Of a stretch of 38,737 nt of DNA, positions 23,420 to 32,983 are shown in pieces. The stretch comes from Nonomuraea antri (lineage in GTDB: Bacteria > Actinomycetota > Actinomycetes > Streptosporangiales > Streptosporangiaceae). The first letter of the stretch is position 1; each line of letters opens with the position of its first letter. Location of the stretch: NCBI RefSeq assembly GCF_013283785.1, contig NZ_JABCPZ010000089.1, positions 1 through 38,737 on the forward strand, given 5' to 3'. The notes beneath the pieces are model-generated. The model ran no database searches, had not been told where the DNA came from, and was given only the letters and a program-made list of their open reading frames with translations. Made by a program: the position numbers and the translations under genes.

Positions 23420-24214
23420 TCAGGATGCCCGGGGCGGCGGCACCGGTCTTGGAAAAATCTGACCGGGCGTGGCGTCGCCGAGCACCCGGAACTCCCGGTT
23501 CATGTGCGCCTGGTCGTAGTAGCCGCATTCGGCCGCGACCTCGGCGATCGTGCGTCCGGACCGCAGCAGGCGGGCGGCCCGCGAGAACCTGATCACCCGC
23601 GCGGCCGCCTTGGGCGTCAGGCCGATCTCGTCGTGGAAGCGGGAGACCAGGTGCCGGTGGCTCCAGCCCAGCTCGGCCGCCAGCGCGGCCACGCCGAGGT
23701 CGCCGCCGGAACGCAGCAGCCTGGCCCAGGCCCAGGGCAGTTCGGGGCCCAGCTCGGGCCCGGCCAGGATGCGCGAGGTCAGCAGCCGGTCGACGAGCGC
23801 CAGCCGGGCCCGCCACGACGGCACCTCGGCCAGCCGCTCCGCCCACGGGCCGAGCAGGTCGGCGGCCGGGACCACCCGGTTGGTCAGGTGCCGCATCGGC
23901 ATCCGGTACAGGCGCCTGGCCCCGAACGGGGTCAGGAACACCTCCACCCCCTCGGCCGGGCCGGTGGTGCGGGTGACCATGAACCGGTCGCCGAGCCCGC
24001 CGGTGAACGACGTGACCCGCTCGCCCTGCACCTCCATCGGCGTGCCGAAGGCGAGGATGAGCACCGCGCCGGGCATCGCCGACTCCGAGCGCGTCACCGG
24101 GGCCGGGTAGTGCTCGCGGTAGGCGCACAGCCGCAGCACGTACGGCCGCAACGCGGCGCTCGGCACCGCCTCCACCAGATCGAGCCCGGACATGCCCGGC
24201 CCCGGCGCGCTCAT
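23420..24214 (-). CDS. AraC family transcriptional regulator
   Basis: A 264-residue regulator. The C-terminal double helix-turn-helix covers about residues 160-255: LGVAALAAELGWSHRHLVSRFHDEIGL, then TIAEVAAECGYYDQAHMNREFRVLGDATPG. The N-terminal half (about 15-110) is a cupin-like sensor region of the DUF6597 type seen in actinobacterial AraC proteins. The ATG at 24214 follows GAAGG; TATAGT at 24224-24229 (minus strand) is a good -10 sequence overlapping the prolyl oligopeptidase stop. An ATG at 24193 is possible. It likely controls the VOC protein and perhaps itself. Confidence 0.9.
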   Translation of the reverse strand: MSAPGPGMSGLDLVEAVPSAALRPYVLRLCAYREHYPAPVTRSESAMPGAVLILAFGTPMEVQGERVTSFTGGLGDRFMVTRTTGPAEGVEVFLTPFGARRLYRMPMRHLTNRVVPAADLLGPWAERLAEVPSWRARLALVDRLLTSRILAGPELGPELPWAWARLLRSGGDLGVAALAAELGWSHRHLVSRFHDEIGLTPKAAARVIRFSRAARLLRSGRTIAEVAAECGYYDQAHMNREFRVLGDATPGQIFPRPVPPPRAS

Positions 24215-24224
24215 GCCTTCGAGA

Positions 24225-26282
<2,058 letters not shown>

Positions 26283-26289
26283 GCCAGGA

Positions 26290-26295
26290 ACCCTA
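26290..26295 (-). promoter_or_regulatory. -10 element of a leaderless prolyl oligopeptidase promoter
   Basis: On the minus strand TAGGGT occupies 26295-26290, seven bases before the ATG at 26282, matching the TAnnnT -10 consensus. No ribosome site precedes the ATG, and the fit suggests that transcription starts at the A of the start codon. Confidence 0.45.
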
Positions 26296-26509
26296 CTGCC
26301 CTGGCGGGGGCGTAAAGCGCTGGTGATGCGGGCATAAAACGTACCGTGCGTCCCTTTAGTCATTACGGCCGCGAGGTATTGGGGTGGCGGGGACCACGCT
26401 GGTAACGCCAGACTTGGTGACAGGACGGTGCCGTGGTGACCATCCGCTGGGCCGTCCGGCGGAGGTCCATGTGACGGAAGCACAAGTGCCCCAGGAGGGG
26501 CCGACAGGC

Positions 26510-26531
26510 GGGACATGCCGCGGCATGTCCC
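26510..26531. promoter_or_regulatory. 22-bp perfect palindrome upstream of the HNH gene
   Basis: GGGACATGCCG is followed immediately by its reverse complement CGGCATGTCCC, with no spacer. It lies 31 bases before the HNH start, inside the 280-bp region between the divergent peptidase and HNH genes. It could be an operator for a dimeric regulator, or a hairpin in the 5' leader. No other gene is seen in 26283-26562. Confidence 0.6.
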
Positions 26532-26562
26532 CTTTGATACGCCTGCAGCGGGAAGAGGCCCG

Positions 26563-27072
26563 ATGATGCGCCAGGTCCTGCTGCTCAACGCCACCTACGA
26601 GCCGCTCACCACCCTTTCGCTGCACCGGGCCATCGTGCTGGTGCTGCGGGAGAAGGCCGATGTCGTGCACCGCGACGGGCGAGGCGCCGTGCTTCGCTCC
26701 GCGACGTGCACGCTCGACGTCCCCTCGGTGATCAGACTTCGCAGATATGTCCGCATCCCCTACCGGTCGCGCATCCCCCTGACCAGGGCCGCACTCATGC
26801 GGCGCGACGACTACCGCTGCGCCTATTGCGGGCAGCGGGCCGAGACCATCGACCACGTCATCCCCAGGTCGAGGGGTGGCACCCACACGTGGGAGAACTG
26901 CGTCGCCTCGTGCACGCCGTGCAACCACCGCAAGGCCGACAAGTTCCTGGAGGAGCTGGGGTGGACGCTCCGCGTCACCCCGGCGGTGCCACGGGGCGCT
27001 CACTGGAGGCTCATCGGCGCATCGCTGCTCGGAGACCCCCAATGGGCGCCCTACCTGGAAGCCGCGGCCTGA
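26563..27072 (+). CDS. HNH endonuclease family protein
   Basis: A 169-residue protein. The first part, MMRQVLLLNATYEPL with LREKADVVHRDG, is the N-terminal region shared by many actinobacterial HNH proteins. The HNH zinc-finger nuclease motif is in the second half: YRCAYCGQRAETIDHVIPRSRGG, then WENCVASCTPCNHRKADKF, with four cysteines for structural zinc and the catalytic His of DHV and a late Asn/His. The end WTLRVTPAVPRGAHWRL is typical. GAAGAGG lies 4-7 bases before the double ATG at 26563/26566. The biological target is not known for this widely conserved group; DNA repair is often suggested. The stop codon lies in the first unit of a 30-bp duplication. Confidence 0.92.
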   Translation: MMRQVLLLNATYEPLTTLSLHRAIVLVLREKADVVHRDGRGAVLRSATCTLDVPSVIRLRRYVRIPYRSRIPLTRAALMRRDDYRCAYCGQRAETIDHVIPRSRGGTHTWENCVASCTPCNHRKADKFLEELGWTLRVTPAVPRGAHWRLIGASLLGDPQWAPYLEAAA

Positions 27073-27138
27073 ACCCGGACGACCGACCGGATGGCGGCCT
27101 GAACCAGGACGTCCATCCGGAAGGCGGCCGGAAAACCG
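27064..27138. repeat. 30-bp tandem duplication containing the HNH stop codon
   Basis: Two 30-bp units at 27064-27093 and 27094-27123 each begin GCGGCCTGAACC, where TGA is the HNH stop codon in the first copy. A partial third unit begins GCGGCCGGAA at 27124. The copied unit spans the last two codons, the stop and about 20 bases beyond. Confidence 0.85.
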
Positions 27139-27157
27139 TTTAACACGCGCGGCCATC

Positions 27158-27177
27158 GCCTGACACCATCGTCAGGC
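27158..27177. promoter_or_regulatory. Inverted repeat abutting the GNAT start codon
   Basis: GCCTGAC (27158-27164) and GTCAGGC (27171-27177) flank a six-base centre, and the repeat ends at the base before the ATG at 27178. There is no ribosome site. The repeat overlaps the likely -10 region, so it may be an operator for a leaderless promoter. Confidence 0.5.
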
Positions 27178-27993
27178 ATGTGGTCCTTCACCGCCGACCC
27201 CGAAGAGTTCGCCGGCGTCGCCGAGCGGTTCCTGCTCGGCGACCCGGTCGGCAACAACGTCCTGCTGACCGTGCTGGCCCAGCTCCGCGCCGGCATGCCC
27301 GCCAAAGACGCCTCCTTCGGCTGGTGGCGGCCCGGCGGAGAGGTGCACGGGGAGGTGTGCGGCGCGGTGCTCCGCACGCCGCCGCGCCCGCTGGAGCTCG
27401 CCCACATGCCGGTGTCGGCCATCGAGCCGCTGGTCGCCGCGCTCGACGGCGAACTCCCGCAGGTCCTGGGCCCGGCGGAGCTCACCGCCGAGTTCACCCG
27501 CCTCGCCGGACGGCCCTGGCAGGCCATGTCGGAACGCCTCTACCGGCTCGGCACGCTCGTCACCCCCGACGTCCCCGGGCACGGCAGACCGGCCAGGTCC
27601 GGCGAATTCTCGCTGCTGGTGAGCTGGTGGCACGGCTTCGCCGCGGACGCGGGCGTGAGCGAGGGCGACGACCTGGCCGAACGCGTGCTGCGCCGGCTGC
27701 AGAACGGCGAGCTGTTCGTCTGGGAGCACGACGGGCTGCCCGTCTCGGTGGCCGCGCTCCACCCGGCCGCGGCCGGCGTCTGCCGCATCGGGCCGGTCTA
27801 CACGCCGCGCTCGTGCCGCCGGCGGGGTTTCGGCGCGGCCGTCACCGCGTACGCCAGTCAGGTCGGCCTGGCCGAACGCTGCGAGCAGGTGGTGCTCTTC
27901 GCCGACCTGGCCAACCCGACCAGCAACCGGATCTACCAGTCGATCGGCTTCGCGGCCGTGTCCGACTACGCGCACGTCACGTTCACCGGCTGA
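27178..27993 (+). CDS. GNAT family N-acetyltransferase
   Basis: A 271-residue protein whose C-terminal ~110 residues form a GNAT acetyltransferase fold. The acetyl-CoA binding segment CRIGPVYTPRSCRRRGFGAAV (motif A, R/Q-x-x-G-x-G/A form) and the terminal LFADLANPTSNRIYQSIGF are clear. The N-terminal half, beginning WSFTADPEEFAGVAERFLLGDPVGNNVLL, is a divergent GNAT-like domain seen in two-domain actinobacterial acetyltransferases. The acceptor is unknown. The start codon directly follows an inverted repeat without a ribosome site, so translation is probably leaderless. Confidence 0.87.
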   Translation: MWSFTADPEEFAGVAERFLLGDPVGNNVLLTVLAQLRAGMPAKDASFGWWRPGGEVHGEVCGAVLRTPPRPLELAHMPVSAIEPLVAALDGELPQVLGPAELTAEFTRLAGRPWQAMSERLYRLGTLVTPDVPGHGRPARSGEFSLLVSWWHGFAADAGVSEGDDLAERVLRRLQNGELFVWEHDGLPVSVAALHPAAAGVCRIGPVYTPRSCRRRGFGAAVTAYASQVGLAERCEQVVLFADLANPTSNRIYQSIGFAAVSDYAHVTFTG

Positions 27994-28021
27994 GCCGAGG
28001 GTCGCGGCGCGCCGCCGGCGG

Positions 28022-28027
28022 TAACCT
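28022..28027 (+). promoter_or_regulatory. -10-like element of the FmdB gene
   Basis: TAACCT at 28022-28027 fits the TAnnnT consensus and ends seven bases before the ATG at 28035. A GGGGG run in the same gap could also act as a weak ribosome site, so leaderless and led translation cannot be told apart. Confidence 0.35.
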
Positions 28028-28034
28028 TGGGGGC

Positions 28035-28250
28035 ATGCCCCGCTACGACTTCCGCTGCCGCGCCTGCGGCTCCACGTTCGAGGTGTCGCGCCCCATGGCC
28101 GCCTCCGACGACCCCGCCACCTGCCCGCACGGGCACGACGACACGGTCAAGCTGCTCTCGACCGTCGCCATGACCGGCGGCGCCGCCGCCCCGCGCCCGA
28201 GCGGTGGAGGCGGCGGCGGTTGCTGCGGCGGAGGTTGCTGCGGGGGATAG
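28035..28250 (+). CDS. FmdB-family zinc ribbon protein
   Basis: A 71-residue small protein. The N-terminus MPRYDFRCRACGSTFEVSRPM holds the first zinc-binding Cys pair, and ATCPHGH holds the next ligands, as in the FmdB/CxxC_CxxC_SSSS family of putative regulatory zinc ribbons. The C-terminal tail is a Gly run with CCGGGCC, common in actinobacterial members and perhaps a second metal site. The role is unproven in any well-studied organism. It is too small for catalytic work and probably acts as a protein- or nucleic-acid-binding ribbon. Confidence 0.9.
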   Translation: MPRYDFRCRACGSTFEVSRPMAASDDPATCPHGHDDTVKLLSTVAMTGGAAAPRPSGGGGGGCCGGGCCGG

Positions 28251-28266
28251 GCCCCCGCGGCCCGCG

Positions 28267-28764
28267 TTACGCGGCCTTGGTGGCGCGCTTGCGGCGCTGG
28301 AACGGCAGGAACCGGTCGGCCAGATGCGGCCGCGACGGGGTCAGCGTGGGCTCGACCGCGATGATCCGGTCGAACCTGAACGCCCTGATGCCCCGGCGCA
28401 TCCGGCACACGCCCACCAGATACCAGTGTTCACGGTGCACCAGGCACGTCACCGGCTCCACGTCACGCGAGGTGACCCGGCCCGTGGCGTCCTGGTAGTG
28501 CAGGCGGACGATCATACGGCTGGTGATGGCGTCGGCGATGAGCCTGGCCCGGGAAGCCACGTCCGTGGGCAGCGGCTCGGTGAGGGTCGCGAGCGTGGTG
28601 GCGATGACGTCGTCGTCGAGCTCCAGATGCTCGAACGCGTGCTGCAGGCCGCGCCTGGCGGTGACGGCCTGGGGCCCCGACCCGAGGTGAGCCAGGGAGA
28701 GGGCGAGGGCGGCGATCTCGGCGGTCGTCAGCGGGCGGGTTTGAGGCTTCACGACTTTAGCCAT
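28267..28764 (-). CDS. WYL-domain protein without a DNA-binding domain
   Basis: A 165-residue protein made of the ligand-sensing part of DeoR/YafY-type regulators. After a helical N-terminal part (LTTAEIAALALSLAHLGSG), the WYL domain runs from about residue 78: RMIVRLHYQDATGRVTSRDVEPV, then HREHWYLVGVCRMRRGIRAFRFDRI, with the W-Y-L triad intact. The N-terminal helix-turn-helix of full-length relatives (about 320 residues) is missing and no extra open sequence upstream restores it. The ATG at 28764 is preceded by TATTGT ending six bases upstream, a clean leaderless promoter. It may sense a nucleotide or peptide ligand and act through a partner (inference). Confidence 0.82.
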   Translation of the reverse strand: MAKVVKPQTRPLTTAEIAALALSLAHLGSGPQAVTARRGLQHAFEHLELDDDVIATTLATLTEPLPTDVASRARLIADAITSRMIVRLHYQDATGRVTSRDVEPVTCLVHREHWYLVGVCRMRRGIRAFRFDRIIAVEPTLTPSRPHLADRFLPFQRRKRATKAA

Positions 28765-28770
28765 ACCCCA

Positions 28771-28776
28771 ACAATA
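28771..28776 (-). promoter_or_regulatory. -10 element of the WYL gene promoter
   Basis: TATTGT on the minus strand (28776-28771) ends six bases before the ATG at 28764, with no ribosome site between. An AT-rich palindrome TTTTCGAAAA at 28794-28803 lies upstream, near the expected -35 region. Confidence 0.5.
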
Positions 28777-28815
28777 GAGACCGGCACCGACATTTTTCGA
28801 AAATCTGTACGGCAT

Positions 28816-28857
28816 GCCGATGGCCCGCCCCGCAGGAAAGCGGGGCGGGCCATCGGC
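28816..28857 (-). terminator. 18-bp perfect hairpin downstream of ilvD
   Basis: GCCGATGGCCCGCCCCGC (28816-28833) and its exact reverse complement (28840-28857) flank the loop AGGAAA. It lies 8 bases past the ilvD stop on the minus strand, followed by a run that includes AT-rich sequence. It is a strong terminator that separates ilvD from the WYL gene. Confidence 0.88.
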
Positions 28858-28865
28858 GCCCGGGT

Positions 28866-30704
28866 CTACCGAGAGAGCTGCGACAGGTCCCTGGAGGCGC
28901 CCGTGGAGGCGGACGTCGTCATCGCCGCGTACGCCTGCAGTGCCACGCTCACCGGCCGCTTGCGGTCACGCGGACGGTAGCCGCCGAGGTCGGCCAGCAG
29001 CCGCTCGCGCCGGCCCGCCAGCTCGGCCTCCGGCACCCGCAGCTCCATCGAGCGGTTCGGGATGTCGATGTCGATGATGTCGCCGTCCTCGATCAGGGCC
29101 ATCGCGCCGCCCTCGGCGGCCTCGGGCGAGGCGTGGCCGATGGACAGGCCGGAGGTGCCGCCGGAGAAGCGGCCGTCGGTGATCAGCGCGCAGGCCTTGC
29201 CCAGGCCCTTGCCCTTGAGGAACGAGGTCGGGTAGAGCATCTCCTGCATGCCAGGGCCGCCCTTGGGGCCTTCGTAGCGGATGACGACCACGTCGCCCGC
29301 CTTGACCCGGCCGCCGAGGATGCCGTCGACCGCGTCCTCCTGCGATTCGAACACGACGGCGGGGCCGCTGAACGTCCAGATCGACTCGTCGACGCCGGCG
29401 GTCTTCACGACGGCGCCGTCGCGGGCGATGTTGCCGTACAGGACGGCCAGGCCGCCGTCGGCGGTGTAGGCGTGCTCGAGGTCGCGCACGCAGCCGGTGG
29501 CGCGGTCGACGTCGAGGGAGTCCCAGCGGTTGTCCTGCGAGTACGGCTTGACCGTGCGCACGTTGCCGGGCGCGGCGTGCCACAGCTCCAGGGCCTCCGG
29601 CAGCGCGGACGGCGAGACCGGATCCCAGTCGGCCAGCATGTCGCCGAGCGACTTGCCGGTGACGGTGGGCAGGTCGCGGTGGAGCAGCCCGGCCCGGTCG
29701 AGCTCGCCGAGGATGGCCGGGATGCCGCCGGCGCGGTGGACGTCCTCGATGTGGTACTTGGCGGTGGCCGGGGCCACCTTGCACAGGCAGGGCACGCGCA
29801 GCGAGATCTCGTTGATCTCCTTGAGCCCGAAGTCGACCCCGGCCTCGCGGGCGGCGGCCAGGATGTGCAGGATCGTGTTGGTCGAGCCGCCCATGGCCAC
29901 GTCGAGCGTCATGGCGTTCTCGAACGCCTCGCGGGTGGCGATCGAGCGCGGCAGCACCGACTCGTCGCCGTCCTCGTAGTAGCGGCGGGTCAGCTCGACG
30001 AGCTGGCGGCCGGCGTCCTCGAAGAGCTGCTTGCGCCGCTTGTGCGTGGCCAGGATCGTGCCGTTGCCGGGCAGGGCCAGGCCGATGGCCTCGGCCAGGC
30101 AGTTCATCGAGTTGGCGGTGAACATGCCGGAGCAGGAGCCGCAGGTCGGGCAGGCGTTCTCCTCCATCTCCAGCAGCTCGGCGTCGGAGACGGAGTCGTC
30201 GGCGGCCGCGATCATGGGGTCGACCAGGTCGAGCTTCTTGCCCGGCGTCTTGCCGGCCTCCATCGGGCCGCCGGAGACGAAGATCGTCGGGATGTTCAGC
30301 CGGAACGCGGCCAGCAGCATGCCCGGGGTGATCTTGTCGCAGTTGGAGACGCAGATCAGCGCGTCGGCGCAGTGCGCCTCGACCATGTACTCGACGGCGT
30401 CGGCGATCAGCTCGCGCGAGGGCAGCGAGTAGAGCATGCCGCCGTGGCCCATCGCGATGCCGTCGTCGACGGCGATCGTGTTGAACTCGCGCGGGATCGC
30501 CCCGGCCTCGCGGATCGCCTGGGACACCACGTCGCCGACGTCACGCAGGTGCACGTGGCCTGGCACGAACTGGGTGAAGCTGTTGGCCACCGCGATGATC
30601 GGTTTGCCGAAGTCGCTCCCGGCTACGCCGGTCGCCCGGAGGAGGGCCCGGGCACCGGCCATGTTCCTACCGTGAGTGACCGTACGTGACCTGAGGGCGG
30701 GCAT
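28866..30704 (-). CDS. ilvD: Dihydroxy-acid dehydratase
   Basis: A 612-residue cytosolic iron-sulfur enzyme that dehydrates 2,3-dihydroxy-isovalerate and 2,3-dihydroxy-3-methylvalerate in valine, isoleucine and (via valine) leucine/pantothenate synthesis. The cluster ligand cysteines appear in VSNCDKITPGM and CPTCGSCSGMFTANSMNCL, and GHGGMLYSLPSRELIADAVEY and DGRFSGGTSGLSIGHASPEA are family signatures. Length is that of the E. coli type enzyme. The ATG at 30704 has GGAGA six bases upstream. An RpiR gene lies upstream and a hairpin terminator downstream, so it is likely a single-gene unit or the end of a short one. Confidence 0.97.
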   Translation of the reverse strand: MPALRSRTVTHGRNMAGARALLRATGVAGSDFGKPIIAVANSFTQFVPGHVHLRDVGDVVSQAIREAGAIPREFNTIAVDDGIAMGHGGMLYSLPSRELIADAVEYMVEAHCADALICVSNCDKITPGMLLAAFRLNIPTIFVSGGPMEAGKTPGKKLDLVDPMIAAADDSVSDAELLEMEENACPTCGSCSGMFTANSMNCLAEAIGLALPGNGTILATHKRRKQLFEDAGRQLVELTRRYYEDGDESVLPRSIATREAFENAMTLDVAMGGSTNTILHILAAAREAGVDFGLKEINEISLRVPCLCKVAPATAKYHIEDVHRAGGIPAILGELDRAGLLHRDLPTVTGKSLGDMLADWDPVSPSALPEALELWHAAPGNVRTVKPYSQDNRWDSLDVDRATGCVRDLEHAYTADGGLAVLYGNIARDGAVVKTAGVDESIWTFSGPAVVFESQEDAVDGILGGRVKAGDVVVIRYEGPKGGPGMQEMLYPTSFLKGKGLGKACALITDGRFSGGTSGLSIGHASPEAAEGGAMALIEDGDIIDIDIPNRSMELRVPEAELAGRRERLLADLGGYRPRDRKRPVSVALQAYAAMTTSASTGASRDLSQLSR

Positions 30705-30796
30705 CGTGCTTCTCCCATCGTTAGCGAGTCTTCACATGGTACGGCCCCCGCCCGGCACTTGAGACGGTTGTCCAGACACCGGACAGCGAGTGAACG
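30705..30796 (-). promoter_or_regulatory. Probable ilvD promoter region with an inverted repeat
   Basis: In the 92-bp gap between the RpiR stop and the ilvD start, TGTCC (30769-30773) and GGACA (30781-30785) form an inverted repeat with a seven-base centre. I could not place a -10 or -35 element with confidence. Confidence 0.35.
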
Positions 30797-31645
30797 TCAG
30801 CGGAGGTCGTCGGCGATCTCGTTGAACCGGACGAACCGGTCGCGAGCCTGCTCGTCGTCATTGTCCAGTATCTCGGTGACCACCGACTCCACCACGGCCA
30901 TGGCCGGCGCCAGCGTCTCGACCCCGGACACCGCCATGTCGACCGGCACGATCGCCTCGGCGATGTCGGAGATGGGCGACAACCAGGGATCGGTGAACAG
31001 CACCACCCGCGCGCCCCTGGCGTGCATCGCCCGCGCGAACGTCTCGCTCTCGCGCTCGTAGCGGCGGTAGTCGAACACCACGGCCAGCGTGTGGCGGTCG
31101 GCGTCGGCCAGCGCCGCGGTGCGCGAGCGCGCGTTCTGCTCCACCAGCGCGCATCCGGGACGCACCCGCTGCAGCAACGCCACCAGGTACGAGGCCAGCA
31201 CCTGGCTGAACCAGCCGCCGGTGACCACCACCCGGCGCCGCCGGTCGCCGAGCAGCTCGGCCACCTGGGTGATGTCGTCGGGCGACAGGGCCGAGATCGT
31301 GGAGTCGAGCACGTCCGCGATGTCCTGGAGGGTGGCGAGGGCGCGGCCGGTGTCAGCGGGCCTGGCACGGCGCTGCCTGTCGAGGTCGACCGGCGAGAGC
31401 ACCCGCGCGTCGAGCTCGGTGCGCAGGCTCGACTTGAACTCGGCGAAGGTGGCGAAGCCCAGCCGGTTCACGAACCTGATCACCGTCGGGCCGCTCACGC
31501 CCGCCCATTCGGCCAGCTTGGCGGAGGAGTCGAGGCCGACCGTGGGCGTGCCGGACAGCAGCGCCCGCGCCACCTTGCGCTCGGCGGGCGAGAACGTCGC
31601 CAGCCGCTCGCGGATCTGGCCGGTGACCGATCCCGCATCCGCCAT
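30797..31645 (-). CDS. MurR/RpiR family transcriptional regulator
   Basis: A 282-residue regulator. The N-terminal helix-turn-helix (about residues 1-75) includes ATFSPAERKVARALL and SSAKLAEWAGVSGPTVIRFVNRLGF. A sugar-isomerase (SIS) domain follows from about residue 120, with RRVVVTGGWFSQVLASYLVALL and VVLFTDPWLSPISDIAEAIVPV. SIS domains bind phosphosugars, though some RpiR proteins sense other molecules. GGGGGT precedes the ATG. It is divergent from the diaminopimelate-decarboxylase-like gene, so that gene is a natural target. Control of ilvD downstream is possible but not shown. Confidence 0.92.
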   Translation of the reverse strand: MADAGSVTGQIRERLATFSPAERKVARALLSGTPTVGLDSSAKLAEWAGVSGPTVIRFVNRLGFATFAEFKSSLRTELDARVLSPVDLDRQRRARPADTGRALATLQDIADVLDSTISALSPDDITQVAELLGDRRRRVVVTGGWFSQVLASYLVALLQRVRPGCALVEQNARSRTAALADADRHTLAVVFDYRRYERESETFARAMHARGARVVLFTDPWLSPISDIAEAIVPVDMAVSGVETLAPAMAVVESVVTEILDNDDEQARDRFVRFNEIADDLR

Positions 31646-31747
31646 CTGAAACCCCCTCGGCTGTCGATGGTACGCGCCTGTATGGTGTCATTCAGTCATT
31701 GCCGATTCGAGCAAGTTCTGAACGATTACATACGAGAGGGTCAGTTG
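31646..31747. promoter_or_regulatory. Divergent control region of the RpiR and decarboxylase-like genes
   Basis: This 102-bp gap is AT-richer than its flanks. TTCAG (31691-31695) and CTGAA (31718-31722) form a spaced inverted repeat, and TCATT occurs twice as a direct repeat at 31688-31700. These are candidates for RpiR binding. GAGAGGG is the ribosome site of the decarboxylase-like gene. Confidence 0.4.
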
Positions 31748-32950
31748 ATGAGCGTCGAAACACCGGTACGCCTGCCGCTCCCGGCGCTGGCCGAGGCCGC
31801 GCGCACGTACGGCACCCCGCTCTACGTCACCGACGTGGCCGAGCTGAACCAGCGCGCCGCCCTCGTCGAGGACGCCTTCCCCGACCCCTGGATCCGCCAG
31901 TACTCGCTCAAGGCCAACGACGACCCGGCCATCGTGCGCCGGCTGGCCGAGCGCGGCTGGGGCGGCAACGTGGTGTCGTCGGGGGAGTGGCGGCTGGCGA
32001 GAGAGGCCGGGCTGCCGAACTCCGCGATCACGCTGGAGGGCATCGGCAAGACCGACGAGGTGCTGCGCGAGGTGGTCGCGGCCGCCGCCGCGGGCGAGCC
32101 GCTGCGCTGGGTGGCGCTGGAGTCCGCGGACGAGGCCGTGGCGCTGGCCGCGATGTGCGCGCAGGCCAGGCTCGACCACCCCGTCGAGGTGCTGCTGCGG
32201 CTCAACCCGCAGGTCGAGCCGGAGACGCTGGCCGGGCTCGCGGTGGGCAAGGCGGCCAGCAAGTTCGGCATGACGGCCGACGAGATCCGCGAGCTGGCGG
32301 GCTCGCCGTTCGCGCGCACGCCCGGCCTGGTCGTGCGCGGCGTGCACGTGCACGTCGGCTCCCAGCTCAACGGCGTGACCGCGTGGGCGCAGGGCGCGGC
32401 GGCCGCGGTGGAGCTGGCCGCCGAGCTGAACGCGCTGCTCGGCACCGTCGACACGGTGGACTTCGGCGGCGGCTTCCCGGCCGGTGACGGAGACCTGCCC
32501 GCGCCCGCCGACTTCCGCGCCGCCGTCGAGGAGACGCTGGCGCACCCGCTGCTGCCCGCCCGCCTGGCGATCGAGCCCGGCCGCGCGCTGGTGGCCGCCT
32601 CGGGCTGGCTGATCGCCTCGGTCCTGCACGTACGCCGGCGCGGCGGACGCCAGCAGGCCGTCATCGACGCCGGCATGACCGAGCTGGTACGTCCCGCGCT
32701 CTACGGCGCCAGGCACCCGATCCACGCGCTCGACCCGGTCGCGGGCGAGCCCGAGCCCACCGGCGTCGAAGGGCCGATCTGCGAGAGCGCCGACTCCTTC
32801 GGCCTGCACGACCTGCCGCCGCTGCGCAGGGGCGACCTGGTGGCCATCGAGAACGCGGGCGCCTACGCCGCCTCGCTGTCGAGCCGCTACAACGGCCGGC
32901 CCAAGCCGGCCCTGGTCTTCATCGAGCCGGACGGCACGTTCACCGGCTGA
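31748..32950 (+). CDS. Diaminopimelate decarboxylase-like PLP enzyme (fold type III)
   Basis: A 400-residue alanine-racemase-fold decarboxylase. PLP Lys55 is in YSLKANDDP, GGNVVSSGEW and HVHVGSQL follow, and GGGFP and EPGRALVA bind the cofactor phosphate. Cys345 in ICESADSFG occurs at the position of the CESGD active-site segment in LysA. The length is a little short of LysA (about 420-470), and the biosynthetic lysA is normally elsewhere, so it could be a second copy acting on another D- or meso-amino acid. GAGAGGG precedes the ATG at seven bases. It is divergent from an RpiR regulator, which is not the usual lysA context. Function is therefore uncertain. Confidence 0.82.
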   Translation: MSVETPVRLPLPALAEAARTYGTPLYVTDVAELNQRAALVEDAFPDPWIRQYSLKANDDPAIVRRLAERGWGGNVVSSGEWRLAREAGLPNSAITLEGIGKTDEVLREVVAAAAAGEPLRWVALESADEAVALAAMCAQARLDHPVEVLLRLNPQVEPETLAGLAVGKAASKFGMTADEIRELAGSPFARTPGLVVRGVHVHVGSQLNGVTAWAQGAAAAVELAAELNALLGTVDTVDFGGGFPAGDGDLPAPADFRAAVEETLAHPLLPARLAIEPGRALVAASGWLIASVLHVRRRGGRQQAVIDAGMTELVRPALYGARHPIHALDPVAGEPEPTGVEGPICESADSFGLHDLPPLRRGDLVAIENAGAYAASLSSRYNGRPKPALVFIEPDGTFTG

Positions 32951-32983
32951 GCCGCACCGGGCGGAGCGGCCGGGTCGGAGGCA

